Assembly (NCBI RefSeq): GCF_019977355.1
Contig: NZ_AP024655.1
Span: 372,001-436,000 of the forward strand
Length of the DNA stretch: 64,000 bases
Reading direction: 5' to 3'
Source: Arthrobacter sp. NicSoilB8
GTDB taxonomy: Bacteria > Actinomycetota > Actinomycetes > Actinomycetales > Micrococcaceae
This document shows, piece by piece, positions 17,176-25,426 of the stretch. Position numbers and translations under genes: made by a program. The notes under the pieces are model-generated. The model was not told the origin of the DNA. It ran no database searches and saw nothing but the letters and a program-made list of their open reading frames with translations. Each line of letters begins with the position of its first letter. Within the stretch, counting starts at the first letter, position 1.

Positions 17176-17493
17176 ATGCTGGTCGCATTCTCCGTAGCAC
17201 CCTCCGGTGACCCCGCCAACGGCCAGGCGCCCGGCGACGCTTCGGTCCACGACGCCGTCGCGGCGGCCGTCCGGATTGTCCGGGAGTCCGGCCTGCCCAA
17301 CCGGACGAGTTCCATGTTCACCGAGATCGAGGGGGAATGGGACGAGGTCATGGACGTCGTCAAACGGGCGACAGAAGCCGTGGGCGCATATGGATCCCGC
17401 GTCTCGCTGGTCCTCAAGGCCGACATCAGGCCCGGTTACAGCGGCGAGCTGACCGGGAAGCTGGAGCGGCTTGAAGAGGCCCTCGACAGTTAG
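17176..17493 (+). CDS. MTH1187 family thiamine-binding protein
   Basis: The ATG at 17176 is preceded by GAAGGGA at 17161-17167 and gives 105 residues. The sequence matches the MTH1187/YkoF-like ferredoxin-fold family: MLVAFSVAPSG, then SVHDAVAAAVRIVRESGLP, a TEIEGEWDEVMDVVKRA segment and a C-terminal SLVLKADIRPG strand. Members bind thiamine or its precursors and often sit near thiamine transport genes, but none are visible here. It is cytoplasmic, divergent from the TetR gene, and apparently monocistronic. Confidence 0.82.
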   Translation: MLVAFSVAPSGDPANGQAPGDASVHDAVAAAVRIVRESGLPNRTSSMFTEIEGEWDEVMDVVKRATEAVGAYGSRVSLVLKADIRPGYSGELTGKLERLEEALDS

Positions 17494-17562
17494 GCAGCCG
17501 GCCAGTACAGGGGCCTCCAGTGGGCCCGGCAGGCAGGAGCCCGGCAGACCCGTGCACGCCTA

Positions 17563-17581
17563 GCCCGGCAGGAAGCCGGGC
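17563..17581 (+). terminator. Weak candidate hairpin terminator after the thiamine-binding gene
   Basis: GCCCGGC (17563-17569) and GCCGGGC (17575-17581) form a 7-bp GC stem with a 5-nt loop, followed by CGCTTTCGG. The T-run is short, so this may be a simple hairpin and not an efficient intrinsic terminator. Confidence 0.35.
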
Positions 17582-17659
17582 CGCTTTCGGACTTGATTCG
17601 GACTTGTTCCCGCCGCCGGGAGGCTACCGCCGGGCCGGGGCGGCTGGGACACTGGGGGC

Positions 17660-18337
17660 ATGATCGAGCACCAGTCCACACCCGCCTGGGTCGCAGTCGA
17701 AAACTTCCTCTCCGACGTCGTGGTCCGTCCGGACCGTGCGCTCCAGCGCGCCGTGACCACCGCCGTTGAGGCGGGCATGCCGCCGATCGAAGTGGCGCCC
17801 AACGCGGGCAAACTCCTGAAACTGCTGGTCCAGCTCTCCGGCGCCCGCCGCGTTCTGGAAATCGGCACGCTGGCCGGCTTCAGTACCATCTGGATGGCCC
17901 AGGGGCTGCCCGACGACGGCCGCCTGGTCACCTGCGAGTACCTCCCCAAGCATGCCCGCGTTGCGCGCGCGAACGTGGACGACGCCGGCCTGGGCCACAA
18001 GGTGGACATCCGGGTCGGCCCAGCGCTGGACACCCTCCGCGAGCTGGAAAGCGAGGCGGGACCGCCGTTCGACTTCGTGTTCATCGACGCTGACAAGGAA
18101 AACAACCCGCACTATCTGGACTGGGCCATCCGGCTTGGCAGGCCCGGGACCACGATCGTGGTGGACAACGTCGTGTGGGAGGGTGCCGTGCTGGATGCGT
18201 CGATGGACACGGTGAACGCACCGGGAATCATCAGTGCGCTCCAGATGCTTGGCGACGACCCGCGGCTGGACGGCACGGTCATGCAGACCGTGGGTTCGAA
18301 GGGGTGGGACGGCTTCGCCCTCGCGATCGTCCGGTAG
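17660..18337 (+). CDS. Class I SAM-dependent O-methyltransferase
   Basis: The 225-residue protein fits the caffeoyl-CoA/catechol O-methyltransferase-like family (COG4122). The SAM-binding motif I is RVLEIGTLAGFSTIWMAQGL near residues 60-80. A later metal-binding region FDFVFIDADKENN and DNVVWEG match the divalent-metal and catalytic residues of this family. It is predicted to methylate a hydroxyl of a small aromatic or similar substrate in the cytoplasm; the substrate is unknown. It is transcribed alone, upstream of the repeat-bearing region before the acyl-CoA dehydrogenase-like gene. Confidence 0.9.
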   Translation: MIEHQSTPAWVAVENFLSDVVVRPDRALQRAVTTAVEAGMPPIEVAPNAGKLLKLLVQLSGARRVLEIGTLAGFSTIWMAQGLPDDGRLVTCEYLPKHARVARANVDDAGLGHKVDIRVGPALDTLRELESEAGPPFDFVFIDADKENNPHYLDWAIRLGRPGTTIVVDNVVWEGAVLDASMDTVNAPGIISALQMLGDDPRLDGTVMQTVGSKGWDGFALAIVR

Positions 18338-18396
18338 GCGCGGGAGGGTGTTCGCGAGGCAGCGGTGGGGTAGTCTCGGCCGGTCCGCAACAAGTG

Positions 18397-18410
18397 CTAA
18401 GTATGCTTAG
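18397..18410. promoter_or_regulatory. Short AT-rich inverted repeat CTAAG-N4-CTTAG
   Basis: The sequence CTAAGTATGCTTAG is an AT-rich island in a GC-rich gap, about 150 bp before the ATG of the three-gene operon. It could be a regulator site or part of a promoter. A similar TAAGCAT-containing AT-rich island lies upstream of the stress operon near 39,670. Evidence is only the local symmetry and composition. Confidence 0.3.
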
Positions 18411-18476
18411 ATTGCTTGGCAGCGGCGTCGGGGCCCGCCGGCGACGCGCCGGACTCCGGCCCTGCAGCCCGCCCGC

Positions 18477-18541
18477 AGCCCGAACTGTCCAGCCCGAACT
18501 GTCCAGCCCGAAGCGTCCAGTCCGAAGCGTCCAGTCCGAAG
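18477..18541. repeat. 14-bp tandem repeat upstream of the acyl-CoA dehydrogenase-like gene
   Basis: Four copies of AGCCCGAACTGTCC-type 14-mers lie at 18477, 18491, 18505 and 18519, with a partial fifth at 18533. The first two are identical and the later copies carry AAGCG in place of AACTG. The array ends 18 bp before the start codon, so it lies in the 5' untranslated region and could influence expression if copy number varies. Confidence 0.9.
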
Positions 18542-18558
18542 GAATACAGGCAGCCGAA

Positions 18559-19710
18559 ATGAACGGGACCAACACCACCCACCACGCACCCTCAGTCACG
18601 ATCAGCCCTGCCAAGATCAGCCCTGTCAGGATCGGCTCTGTCAGGTTCGGCTCTGGGGCCGGAGACCTGGACGCCATCAGCCCACTGATGGCCGAGGCAC
18701 AGGCAGCCGTCGGCGACGTTCCGGCGCTGCTGGACCTGGCCAAAGCGGCGGCGGCGACGGCGCCAAAGCCGGGGGAAGGCCGGACCGCTTTCCTCTGGGA
18801 GATCCTGGCCTCGGTGACCGCAGTCGACGTCGCCGCCGGACGGGTGCTTGAACCGCACCTGGACGCCGCCGCGATCCTGGCGCAGGCGGCAGGACTGGCC
18901 GCGGGGGAAGGCCGGGACTGTCCGGACTTTGGCGGGATCCGTTTTGACGGCGCCTGGGGCGTGTTCGCGGCAGAGGCCCCCGGGCTCCGGCTAGAGGCCC
19001 GGGCGGCCGACGGATGTTTCCTGCTCCACGGCTCCAAGCCCTGGTGTTCGCTGGCCGCGCAGCTGGACCACGCGGTGCTGACCGCGCACGTCGAGGGTGG
19101 CGGCCGTGCCGCGTTCGCCGTCGACCTCCACGCAGATGGCGTGAGCTTCGGGGACCCGGAGTGGACCAGCCGGGGCTTGCGGGAAATCCCCAGCGGCACG
19201 GTCCATTTCGATGGCGTCCCGGCCGTTCCGCTGGGCGGATCCGGCTGGTACTACCAGCGCCCGGGGTTCGCCTGGGGCGGCATGGGCGTGGCCGCCTGCT
19301 GGCTGGGCGGCGCCGTGGCGGTGGCGCGCAGCTTCACAACGTCGCTGCGGAAGGCCGCCGACGGCGGCCGGGAGCCGGATCAGATCGCGCTGGCCCACCT
19401 CGGCGAGATTGACCGCACGCTGGCCGCCCTGACCGCGTACCTCGCGCGGACCGCCGACCGGATCGACGCGGGGGAACTTTCCGACGCCGGCGCATGGCGT
19501 GAGGCTCTGCGCGTCCGGGGAAGCGTGGCCACCGCCGTCGAACGGATCCAGGCGCTCGTGAGCCAGAATCTGGGGCCTGCCCCGCTCGCTTTTGATGACG
19601 CCTACGGAAAACGGATGGCCGACCTGGCCCTCTACATCCGCCAGCACCACGCCATGCGCGACGACGCGCAGCTGGGCGCCCTGACGCTGGCAGGTGACAC
19701 CCCATGGTGA
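18559..19710 (+). CDS. Acyl-CoA dehydrogenase-like flavoprotein
   Basis: Starting at the ATG at 18559 the protein has 383 residues. The central FDGAWGVFAAEAP and LHGSKPWCSLAAQLDHAVLTAH segments resemble the flavin-binding beta region of acyl-CoA dehydrogenases, and the C-terminal helices (YGKRMADLALYIRQHHAM) fit the family fold. I do not find the classic catalytic glutamate motif, so the chemistry may differ. Residues about 14-33 come from a 15-bp in-frame repeat (ISPAK, ISPVR, IGSVR, FGSGA) and look disordered. It overlaps the PIG-L/methyltransferase gene, so it is part of a three-gene operon. A longer upstream frame crosses the tandem repeat and is rejected. Confidence 0.78.
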   Translation: MNGTNTTHHAPSVTISPAKISPVRIGSVRFGSGAGDLDAISPLMAEAQAAVGDVPALLDLAKAAAATAPKPGEGRTAFLWEILASVTAVDVAAGRVLEPHLDAAAILAQAAGLAAGEGRDCPDFGGIRFDGAWGVFAAEAPGLRLEARAADGCFLLHGSKPWCSLAAQLDHAVLTAHVEGGGRAAFAVDLHADGVSFGDPEWTSRGLREIPSGTVHFDGVPAVPLGGSGWYYQRPGFAWGGMGVAACWLGGAVAVARSFTTSLRKAADGGREPDQIALAHLGEIDRTLAALTAYLARTADRIDAGELSDAGAWREALRVRGSVATAVERIQALVSQNLGPAPLAFDDAYGKRMADLALYIRQHHAMRDDAQLGALTLAGDTPW

Positions 19711-21302
19711 GCTTCAGCCACAACGATGCCGGAACCAGCGAGGCCGCGTGGGCTTCCAGCGGCGCGGGCGAGCTGCCCGAGCTGCCGCTGGATGACGCGG
19801 ATCTCGCCGGCCGGGCGTTCATCGTACTGGCGGCCCACCCCGACGACGAATCGCTCGGCGCCGGCGGGCTGCTGGCCCGGCTGCACGCCGTCGGCGCCAC
19901 CGTCCGCGTGCTGTTGTGCACGGCGGGGGAGGCATCGCACCCCGGCTCGCCAACCACGACGCCGGACGAGCTCGCCGCCGTCCGGGTGCGGGAATTCGGC
20001 GGAGCCCTGACGCACCTGCTGGGGGAACGGGCATGGGACGGAGATCAGGGCTGGCAGTGTCTGGGCCTGCCCGACGGCAAACTCGTCCAACACCGCGAGC
20101 AGATCCGCGCCGCAGTCCGCGAAGCGTCCGTCCGGTGTGGGCGTGCCGCCGGCGACGTGGTGCTCGTGGCGCCCTACCGCTCGGACGGCCATACCGACCA
20201 CGACGTCCTCGGATCCGTCGCAGCCGAGCTCAGCACGGCGGCGGGCCACGGACTCCTCGAATACCCCATCTGGTACTGGCTGTGGGCCGCTCCGGATGCG
20301 CCGGCTGACTCGGCCGGCGCGGCATGGCACGGCTGGTTCCGGCTGTCGCTGCGCCCCGCCGAGCAACAAGCCAAGGCTGCGGCCACGGCGGCGCATGTGT
20401 CGCAGGTGCAGCCGCTCTCCGGTCTGCCGGGCGACGAGGTGCTCCTGCCGCCGGACTTCCTGGCGCACTTCGACCGGCCCTGGGAGACGTTTGCCTGGCA
20501 TCCGGCCAACGCCCCGGGCGACCTCCCGGACCCTCCGCGCAACGTTCCGCCGGTGAATGCCCCGTCCGACGCCCCGGCCGGCGGTGGAGGCCGGTCCCCG
20601 CGCCCCTTCGCCGCGGGCGACGCGGAGCGCCTCTTCGATGCTGTGCACGCCCGGGACGAGGATCCCTGGCAGTACACCTCGAGCTGGTACGAGCACCGCA
20701 AGCGTTCCCTCACGCTCGCCGCGCTGCCCGCCCGCACGTACACGGCCGGGCTGGAGGTCGGCTGCTCGATCGGGACGCTGAGCGCGGAGCTCGCGCCGCG
20801 GTGCGGGAGCTTCCTGGCCGTTGATGCCAGCGGCACCGCCCTGGCCCACGCCGCCCGGCGGCTCGCCCACCTGCCCTCTGCACGGACGCACCATCTGACC
20901 GTCCCGGACCAGTGGCCGGACGGATCATTCGACCTGATCGTCGTCTCGGAGGTGGGCTACTACCTCTCACCGGCAGAGCTCGCCGGACTGTTCGGCCGGA
21001 TCGATGGCGCGCTCATGGCCGGGGGAACCCTCGTGCTGTGCCACTGGCGGCACCCCGTTTCCGGCTGGGAACTCGACGGCGACTCGGTCCACGCAGCGGC
21101 CCGGCGGCAGCTGGGCTGGACCGGCGGCGGTATCTATCAGGAACGCGATTTTGTCCTTGAGGTGCTTCTTGCCCCGGACGCAGCGCCGGATGCCGTGGCA
21201 GTACCAGCGCCGGCAGCAACGCCGGGCCTGCCCCCGGACACTCCGCCGGGCCTACCGCCGGACACTGTGCCGGACCGCGGCGGCCTCGAACGGGGCCGGT
21301 GA
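19704..21302 (+). CDS. Bifunctional PIG-L family deacetylase / SAM-dependent methyltransferase
   Basis: This 532-residue protein fuses two enzymes. Residues about 35-215 are a PIG-L/LmbE-type zinc deacetylase: AHPDDE at 44-49 and a later HTDHD motif hold the metal ligands. Family members remove N-acetyl groups from glucosamine-containing substrates. Residues about 335-480 are a class I methyltransferase with LEVGCSIGTLS as the SAM motif. The linker and C-terminus are Pro/Ala-rich. The start ATG overlaps the previous stop by seven bases (a GTG three bases later is also possible), and the stop overlaps the glycosyltransferase start. With its neighbours it probably modifies one glycosylated molecule. 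The substrate is unknown. Confidence 0.9.
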   Translation: MVSFSHNDAGTSEAAWASSGAGELPELPLDDADLAGRAFIVLAAHPDDESLGAGGLLARLHAVGATVRVLLCTAGEASHPGSPTTTPDELAAVRVREFGGALTHLLGERAWDGDQGWQCLGLPDGKLVQHREQIRAAVREASVRCGRAAGDVVLVAPYRSDGHTDHDVLGSVAAELSTAAGHGLLEYPIWYWLWAAPDAPADSAGAAWHGWFRLSLRPAEQQAKAAATAAHVSQVQPLSGLPGDEVLLPPDFLAHFDRPWETFAWHPANAPGDLPDPPRNVPPVNAPSDAPAGGGGRSPRPFAAGDAERLFDAVHARDEDPWQYTSSWYEHRKRSLTLAALPARTYTAGLEVGCSIGTLSAELAPRCGSFLAVDASGTALAHAARRLAHLPSARTHHLTVPDQWPDGSFDLIVVSEVGYYLSPAELAGLFGRIDGALMAGGTLVLCHWRHPVSGWELDGDSVHAAARRQLGWTGGGIYQERDFVLEVLLAPDAAPDAVAVPAPAATPGLPPDTPPGLPPDTVPDRGGLERGR

Positions 21303-22102
21303 CCGGGATGGCCGCCCTGCCGCTGCCGTTGCCGCGCGGGCACCGCATCGAGCGCGTCGCAGTCGTCGTGCCCGCACACGACGAAGAAGCCCACCTGGGG
21401 CAGTCGCTGCGGGCCCTGCAACGGTCCGCCGACGCCCTGCACAGCGCCCGGCCCGACGTCGACCTTCGGATGACGGTGGTGCTGGACAGTTGCACCGACG
21501 GTTCCGCCGCCATCGCGGCCGGCTACGTTGCCGCGGACCCGCGGTTCAGCGCCCTGGACGTCAGCTTTCGCAGCGCCGGCGCCAGCCGGGCCGCCGGCGT
21601 CCGGGCCTCGGGCATCGGCCTGCCCCGGCGGCGGCAGTCTGCCCAGCGCTGGACGCAGCCGCCCTGGGCAGTCCGGACGTGGGTAGCCAATACCGACGCC
21701 GATTCCCGGGTGCCGGAGCACTGGCTGGTGCGCCAGCTTGAGTTCGCCGAGGCGGGAGCCGACGCCGTCCTCGGATCCGTGGAACCTGACCCCAACGGAA
21801 TGGACCCTGAACTGCTCCGGCGCTGGCGTGAACGCCACCCCTTCCACGAGGACCATCCCCACATTTACGGCGCGAATTTCGGGGTCCGGGCGTCCGCCTA
21901 CCTGGCCGCTGGAGGGTTCGCCCGGATCAGGTCCGAAGAGGACCGGATCCTCGTCCGCAACCTCCGGAGCCGGGCCTTTACGGTCACGGCGACGGACAGC
22001 ACCCGGGTCATGACCTCCGGCCGGACCCATGCCCGTGCTCCGGACGGCTTTGGCACCTATCTGCGAAGCCTGGGCCAGTTGCTGCCGCCGCCTGCCGGCT
22101 GA
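21299..22102 (+). CDS. Family 2 glycosyltransferase
   Basis: The 267-residue protein has the GT-A fold hallmarks of GT2 enzymes: VVVPAHDEEAHLGQSL at the N-terminus, the TDADS metal/sugar-nucleotide motif (a DxD variant) near the middle, HIYGANFGVRASAYLAAGGF and the downstream EEDRIL acidic motif. There are no clear transmembrane helices, so it is probably cytoplasmic. It uses an activated sugar donor of unknown identity. The GTG at 21299 overlaps the previous stop (GTGA), making it the third gene of the operon with the acyl-CoA dehydrogenase-like and PIG-L/methyltransferase genes; an ATG at 21308 is an alternative start. Confidence 0.9.
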   Translation: MTGMAALPLPLPRGHRIERVAVVVPAHDEEAHLGQSLRALQRSADALHSARPDVDLRMTVVLDSCTDGSAAIAAGYVAADPRFSALDVSFRSAGASRAAGVRASGIGLPRRRQSAQRWTQPPWAVRTWVANTDADSRVPEHWLVRQLEFAEAGADAVLGSVEPDPNGMDPELLRRWRERHPFHEDHPHIYGANFGVRASAYLAAGGFARIRSEEDRILVRNLRSRAFTVTATDSTRVMTSGRTHARAPDGFGTYLRSLGQLLPPPAG

Positions 22103-22147
22103 CGGTTCATTGACGCACGGTTCATTGACGTCCGGTTCATTGACGCC
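22103..22147. repeat. 15-bp tandem repeat, three copies, after the glycosyltransferase gene
   Basis: CGGTTCATTGACGCA-type units sit at 22103-22117, 22118-22132 and 22133-22147, and only the last two bases vary. The array starts at the glycosyltransferase stop codon and ends about 28 bp before the next gene. Confidence 0.9.
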
Positions 22148-22175
22148 CGGACCGGTCCGCCTCCACACTAAGGAA

Positions 22176-22394
22176 GTGACCGACGCTGCGAACGAACCCG
22201 GCATCGACCAGGTTGTTGACCGCCTGATGACCCGCTTTCCGCACGTTCCGCGGCTGCACATCGTCTGGATTGTCGGCGAGGAGTTCGAGGCCCTGGACGG
22301 GGGCCGGATCAAGACCTTCATCCCCACCCTGGTTGAGCGCGGCGCCCGCGTGCGGCTTCAGAGCGAGTTCGGGATAGGTGCCGCCGGCGACTAA
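22176..22394 (+). CDS. Small three-helix-bundle dimerization domain protein (DUF3562-like)
   Basis: The 72-residue product has the pattern of the small actinobacterial three-helix-bundle dimerization proteins: an N-terminal helix with IDQVVDRLMTRFP, a central helix and a C-terminal FIPTLVERGARVRLQSEF. I chose the GTG at 22176 because it gives the family length, although the AAGGA before it sits very close; the start is uncertain. The function of the family is unknown. It lies between the glycosyltransferase operon and the P-type ATPase, with its own 74-bp leader containing the 15-bp repeat. Confidence 0.65.
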   Translation: MTDAANEPGIDQVVDRLMTRFPHVPRLHIVWIVGEEFEALDGGRIKTFIPTLVERGARVRLQSEFGIGAAGD

Positions 22395-22492
22395 CGCCGC
22401 GGCGGTCCCGAATCCGCCGGACCCGCACCGCCACCGCCGTACATGGACAGCGCTCCCCGCAGCGTCCCGGCGATTTCGACGGCGGCCCCGAA

Positions 22493-22506
22493 ATGACCTT
22501 TGGCCC
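22493..22506. promoter_or_regulatory. Candidate DosR-like box upstream of the P2-type ATPase
   Basis: ATGACCTTTGGCCC matches 9 of 14 positions of the dormancy-regulator palindrome GGGACTWWAGTCCC and shares the core CTTTGG with similar boxes at 25352 and 36466. It lies 94-107 bp before the GTG start of the ATPase in a 205-bp non-coding gap. Confidence 0.4.
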
Positions 22507-22599
22507 TTACAAGCCCGGGGAGCCGGCAGCATGCTCGATCCATGAGGTACCTGATCAGGGCCGGCGGCCGGCGGTGCCCGTGAAGGGCGGAGCGGGCGT

Positions 22600-25368
22600 G
22601 TGAATCCCGGGCCGGGACAGGACTCGCTGTCAGCCGTCGCCGGCCTCAGCGCCGATGAAGCTGCCCGGCGGCTGAAGCAATTCGGCGCCAACAAGCTGCC
22701 CGAGCCCCGTCCGGTCCCCGGCTGGCGGCGGCTCCTGGCCGAGCTGACCCACTTCTTCGCGATCATGCTCTGGGTGGCTGCCGTCTTCGCGTTCATTGCC
22801 GGCATGCCCGAACTCGGCGTCGCCATCGTGGTGGTCATTGTGGTCAACGGGGTGTTCGCCTACATCCAGCAGGAACGGGCCCAGCACGCCGCCGCGAAGC
22901 TCCGCGAGCTTCTCCCGGCCATGGTGTCGGTCCGCCGGGACCGCCGGGTCATCAAGGTCCACTCCACCGAGCTGGTGCCGGACGACGTCGTGGTGCTGGT
23001 GGCCGGCGACCGCGTTCCGGCGGACCTCCGGCTGGCCCTGGCCGCCAGCTGCGAGGTGGACGAGTCGATGCTCACGGGCGAAAGCGAGGCCGTCGCCAAA
23101 TTCCCGGGCGACACCGCGTTCGGCGGGACGTTCGTGGTCAACGGGCAGGCCGAAGGGGTGGTCGCGGTGACGGGGGGCCGGACCAGGCTCGCGGAGATCG
23201 CAGCCCTGACCGGAAAGGTCGAGGCCCCGCCCAGCCCGCTCGCCCAGGAACTGCAGAGAATCGTCCGCATTACCGCCACCATGGCCCTGGGCATCGGGGC
23301 CCTGTTCTTTTTGCTCTCGCTTCTGGTCGGGATTTCCTGGCGCGATGCGTTCCTGTTCGCCATCGGGGTGGCCGTCGCCCTGGTCCCGGAAGGGCTGCTG
23401 CCGACCGTCACGCTGTCCCTGGCGGTCGGCGCGCAGCGCATGGCCAAGCGCAACGCCCTGGTGCGCAACCTCCAGGCCGTGGAGACCCTCGGGTCCACGA
23501 CCTTCATCTGCACGGACAAGACCGGAACCCTGACGCAGAACCGGATGAACGTCGTCGAGGTCTGGACGCCGGCCGGGCTGCTGACCATCAACGGCCAGGG
23601 CTACGGGCCCGAGGCCGACATCACGGGCGGCGGCGTGGAGGCGGCCCGGCAGCTCAGCGTCGCGGCGCGCACCGCCTCGGTGGGGCGGGCCGTCCTCCAC
23701 GAAGACCGGTGGATAGCGGAGGGGGACCCGATGGAGGCCGCCATCGACGCGCTCGCCGTCCGGCTCGCCGTTCCGGGCGAACAGCCGGATTGGCCGACGC
23801 CGTCGCACCGGTTCGCGTTTGACTCACGCCGGCTGCGGGAGTCGGCAATCGTCGGCACCACGCTCTACGTGAAGGGCGCTCCGGAGTCCGTGATTCCGTT
23901 GTGTACTGGCAGAGGCACTGGCAGAGGCAGTGGCGGCGCTGGCAGCGGCACGGCACCCGGCGCCGGGGCCCCAGACGCGGCGTCCGGCCCGGGCGCGGAC
24001 CAGGCACGGATCATGGTCGATGAGATGGCCGCCCGCGGCCTGCGCGTGCTCGCCGTCGCCAGCCGGAGCCTGCCAGGGCCGCCCGGCGCCACGTTCCGGC
24101 TGGAAGACGCAGAGTCCGGGCTGACGCTGCTGGGCCTGATGGGCCTGCACGATCCTCCCCGGGCCGAGGTGAAGGTGGCTCTCGCCGCTGCACGAGACGC
24201 CGGAATCAAGGTCGCGATGGTGACCGGCGACCACGCCTTCACCGCCGCCGCCATTGCCCGGGAGACGGGATTGCTTGGCCCCACGGAGACCGTGCTGCAG
24301 GGACCGGACCTGCCCGAGGACGACGCCGTCCTGGCGGCCCTGCTGGACCGTGACGGCGTGGTGGTCAGCCGGGTGACGCCAGAACAGAAACTCCGGGTGG
24401 CCCGCCTGCTGCAGGGCCGCGGGCACGTCCTGGCCATGACCGGCGACGGCGTCAACGACGGCCCGGCGCTGCAGCAGGCCGACATCGGGGTCGCGATGGG
24501 ACGCAGCGGCACCGACGTTGCCCGCGAGGCCGCCGACCTGGTGCTGCTGGACGACGACTTCGCCACGATCATCGCCGCCGTGGAGCAGGGCCGCGCCACC
24601 TACGCGAACATCCGGCGCTTCCTGACCTACCACCTGACGGACAACGTCGCCGAGCTCACCCCGTTCGTGATCTGGGCACTGTCCGGCGGCCACTTCCCGC
24701 TGGCGCTGGGGGTGCTGCAGATCCTGGCCCTGGACATCGGTACCGACCTGCTGCCAGCCCTCGCCCTGGGCAGCGAGGCGCCGAGCAAGGGGACGCTGAA
24801 GCGGCCGCCCGAGCGCCGGCACCTGATGGACCGTGCCCTCATGTTCCGGGTGTTTGGGCTGCTCGGGCCGGTGGAGGCGGTGATGGAGATGACGGCGTTC
24901 ACGGTGGTAATGCTCGGCGCGGGGTGGCGGCCCGGCGCCGAACTGCCGGCCACCGACGTGCTCATGGCGGCGTCCGGCGCTGCCTTCACCACGGTTGTCC
25001 TGGCCCAGCTGGCGAACGCCTTCGCCTGCCGCAGCGCCACCGTCCCGCCCTGGCGGCTGGGCTGGTTCACCAACAGGCTTCTGCTGTGGGCCGTGCTGGC
25101 CGAACTGGGGCTGCTGTGCGTGTTCCTGTTCCTCGTGCCCTTGGCAACGCTGCTGGGCCAGGCCCCGCCGACACCGGGTGGGCTGGCCGTGGCGCTGGCC
25201 GCGATCCCCGCCGTCCTGCTCGCGGACTGGCTGTACAAGATCGTCCGTCACCGCAGGGCCGGGTCACCCGCCGGCGGCTATCCTACCGGGTCAGCCGGCG
25301 GGTCAGCCGGCGGGTCACCTGCCCGGCCCGGACCCGGCAGGGGCGGCCCGCGGGTCCAAAGCCCCTGA
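22600..25368 (+). CDS. P2-type cation-transporting ATPase (CtpF-like)
   Basis: The 922-residue protein has the full P-type ATPase plan: N-terminal cation-ATPase domain (SADEAARRLKQFGANKLPEP), actuator domain with CEVDESMLTGES, TM4 motif VPEGLLPTVT, phosphorylation site DKTGTLT with D306, MTGDGVNDGPAL hinge motif and six C-terminal helices. PEGLL places it in the P2 group (Ca2+, or Na+/K+-like); the ion is uncertain. A low-complexity Gly/Ala/Ser insert near residues 428-465 and a repeat-coded GSAGGSAGG tail are unusual. In M. tuberculosis the related ctpF belongs to the dormancy regulon. The GTG at 22600 was taken as start since the family N-terminus follows closely. Confidence 0.93.
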   Translation: MNPGPGQDSLSAVAGLSADEAARRLKQFGANKLPEPRPVPGWRRLLAELTHFFAIMLWVAAVFAFIAGMPELGVAIVVVIVVNGVFAYIQQERAQHAAAKLRELLPAMVSVRRDRRVIKVHSTELVPDDVVVLVAGDRVPADLRLALAASCEVDESMLTGESEAVAKFPGDTAFGGTFVVNGQAEGVVAVTGGRTRLAEIAALTGKVEAPPSPLAQELQRIVRITATMALGIGALFFLLSLLVGISWRDAFLFAIGVAVALVPEGLLPTVTLSLAVGAQRMAKRNALVRNLQAVETLGSTTFICTDKTGTLTQNRMNVVEVWTPAGLLTINGQGYGPEADITGGGVEAARQLSVAARTASVGRAVLHEDRWIAEGDPMEAAIDALAVRLAVPGEQPDWPTPSHRFAFDSRRLRESAIVGTTLYVKGAPESVIPLCTGRGTGRGSGGAGSGTAPGAGAPDAASGPGADQARIMVDEMAARGLRVLAVASRSLPGPPGATFRLEDAESGLTLLGLMGLHDPPRAEVKVALAAARDAGIKVAMVTGDHAFTAAAIARETGLLGPTETVLQGPDLPEDDAVLAALLDRDGVVVSRVTPEQKLRVARLLQGRGHVLAMTGDGVNDGPALQQADIGVAMGRSGTDVAREAADLVLLDDDFATIIAAVEQGRATYANIRRFLTYHLTDNVAELTPFVIWALSGGHFPLALGVLQILALDIGTDLLPALALGSEAPSKGTLKRPPERRHLMDRALMFRVFGLLGPVEAVMEMTAFTVVMLGAGWRPGAELPATDVLMAASGAAFTTVVLAQLANAFACRSATVPPWRLGWFTNRLLLWAVLAELGLLCVFLFLVPLATLLGQAPPTPGGLAVALAAIPAVLLADWLYKIVRHRRAGSPAGGYPTGSAGGSAGGSPARPGPGRGGPRVQSP
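25352..25365. promoter_or_regulatory. Candidate DosR-like box upstream of the PEP synthase gene
   Basis: GGGTCCAAAGCCCC (reverse GGGGCTTTGGACCC) matches about 11 of 14 positions of the dormancy-regulator palindrome. It lies in the last codons of the ATPase gene, 62-75 bp before the PEP synthase ATG. Together with flanking bases it is nearly identical to the box at 36466. Confidence 0.45.
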
Positions 25369-25426
25369 CCCCGGGACACCGCTCCCACGCAGTATGGGTC
25401 CACCGACAACGCACAGGAGCGCTGAG

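Noticed and set aside
24995..25426. N-terminal extension of the PEP synthase frame
   Set aside because: The extra 144 residues overlap the P-type ATPase gene in another frame and are Arg/Pro-rich nonsense; the ATG at 25427 with a Shine-Dalgarno sequence starts at the family N-terminus.
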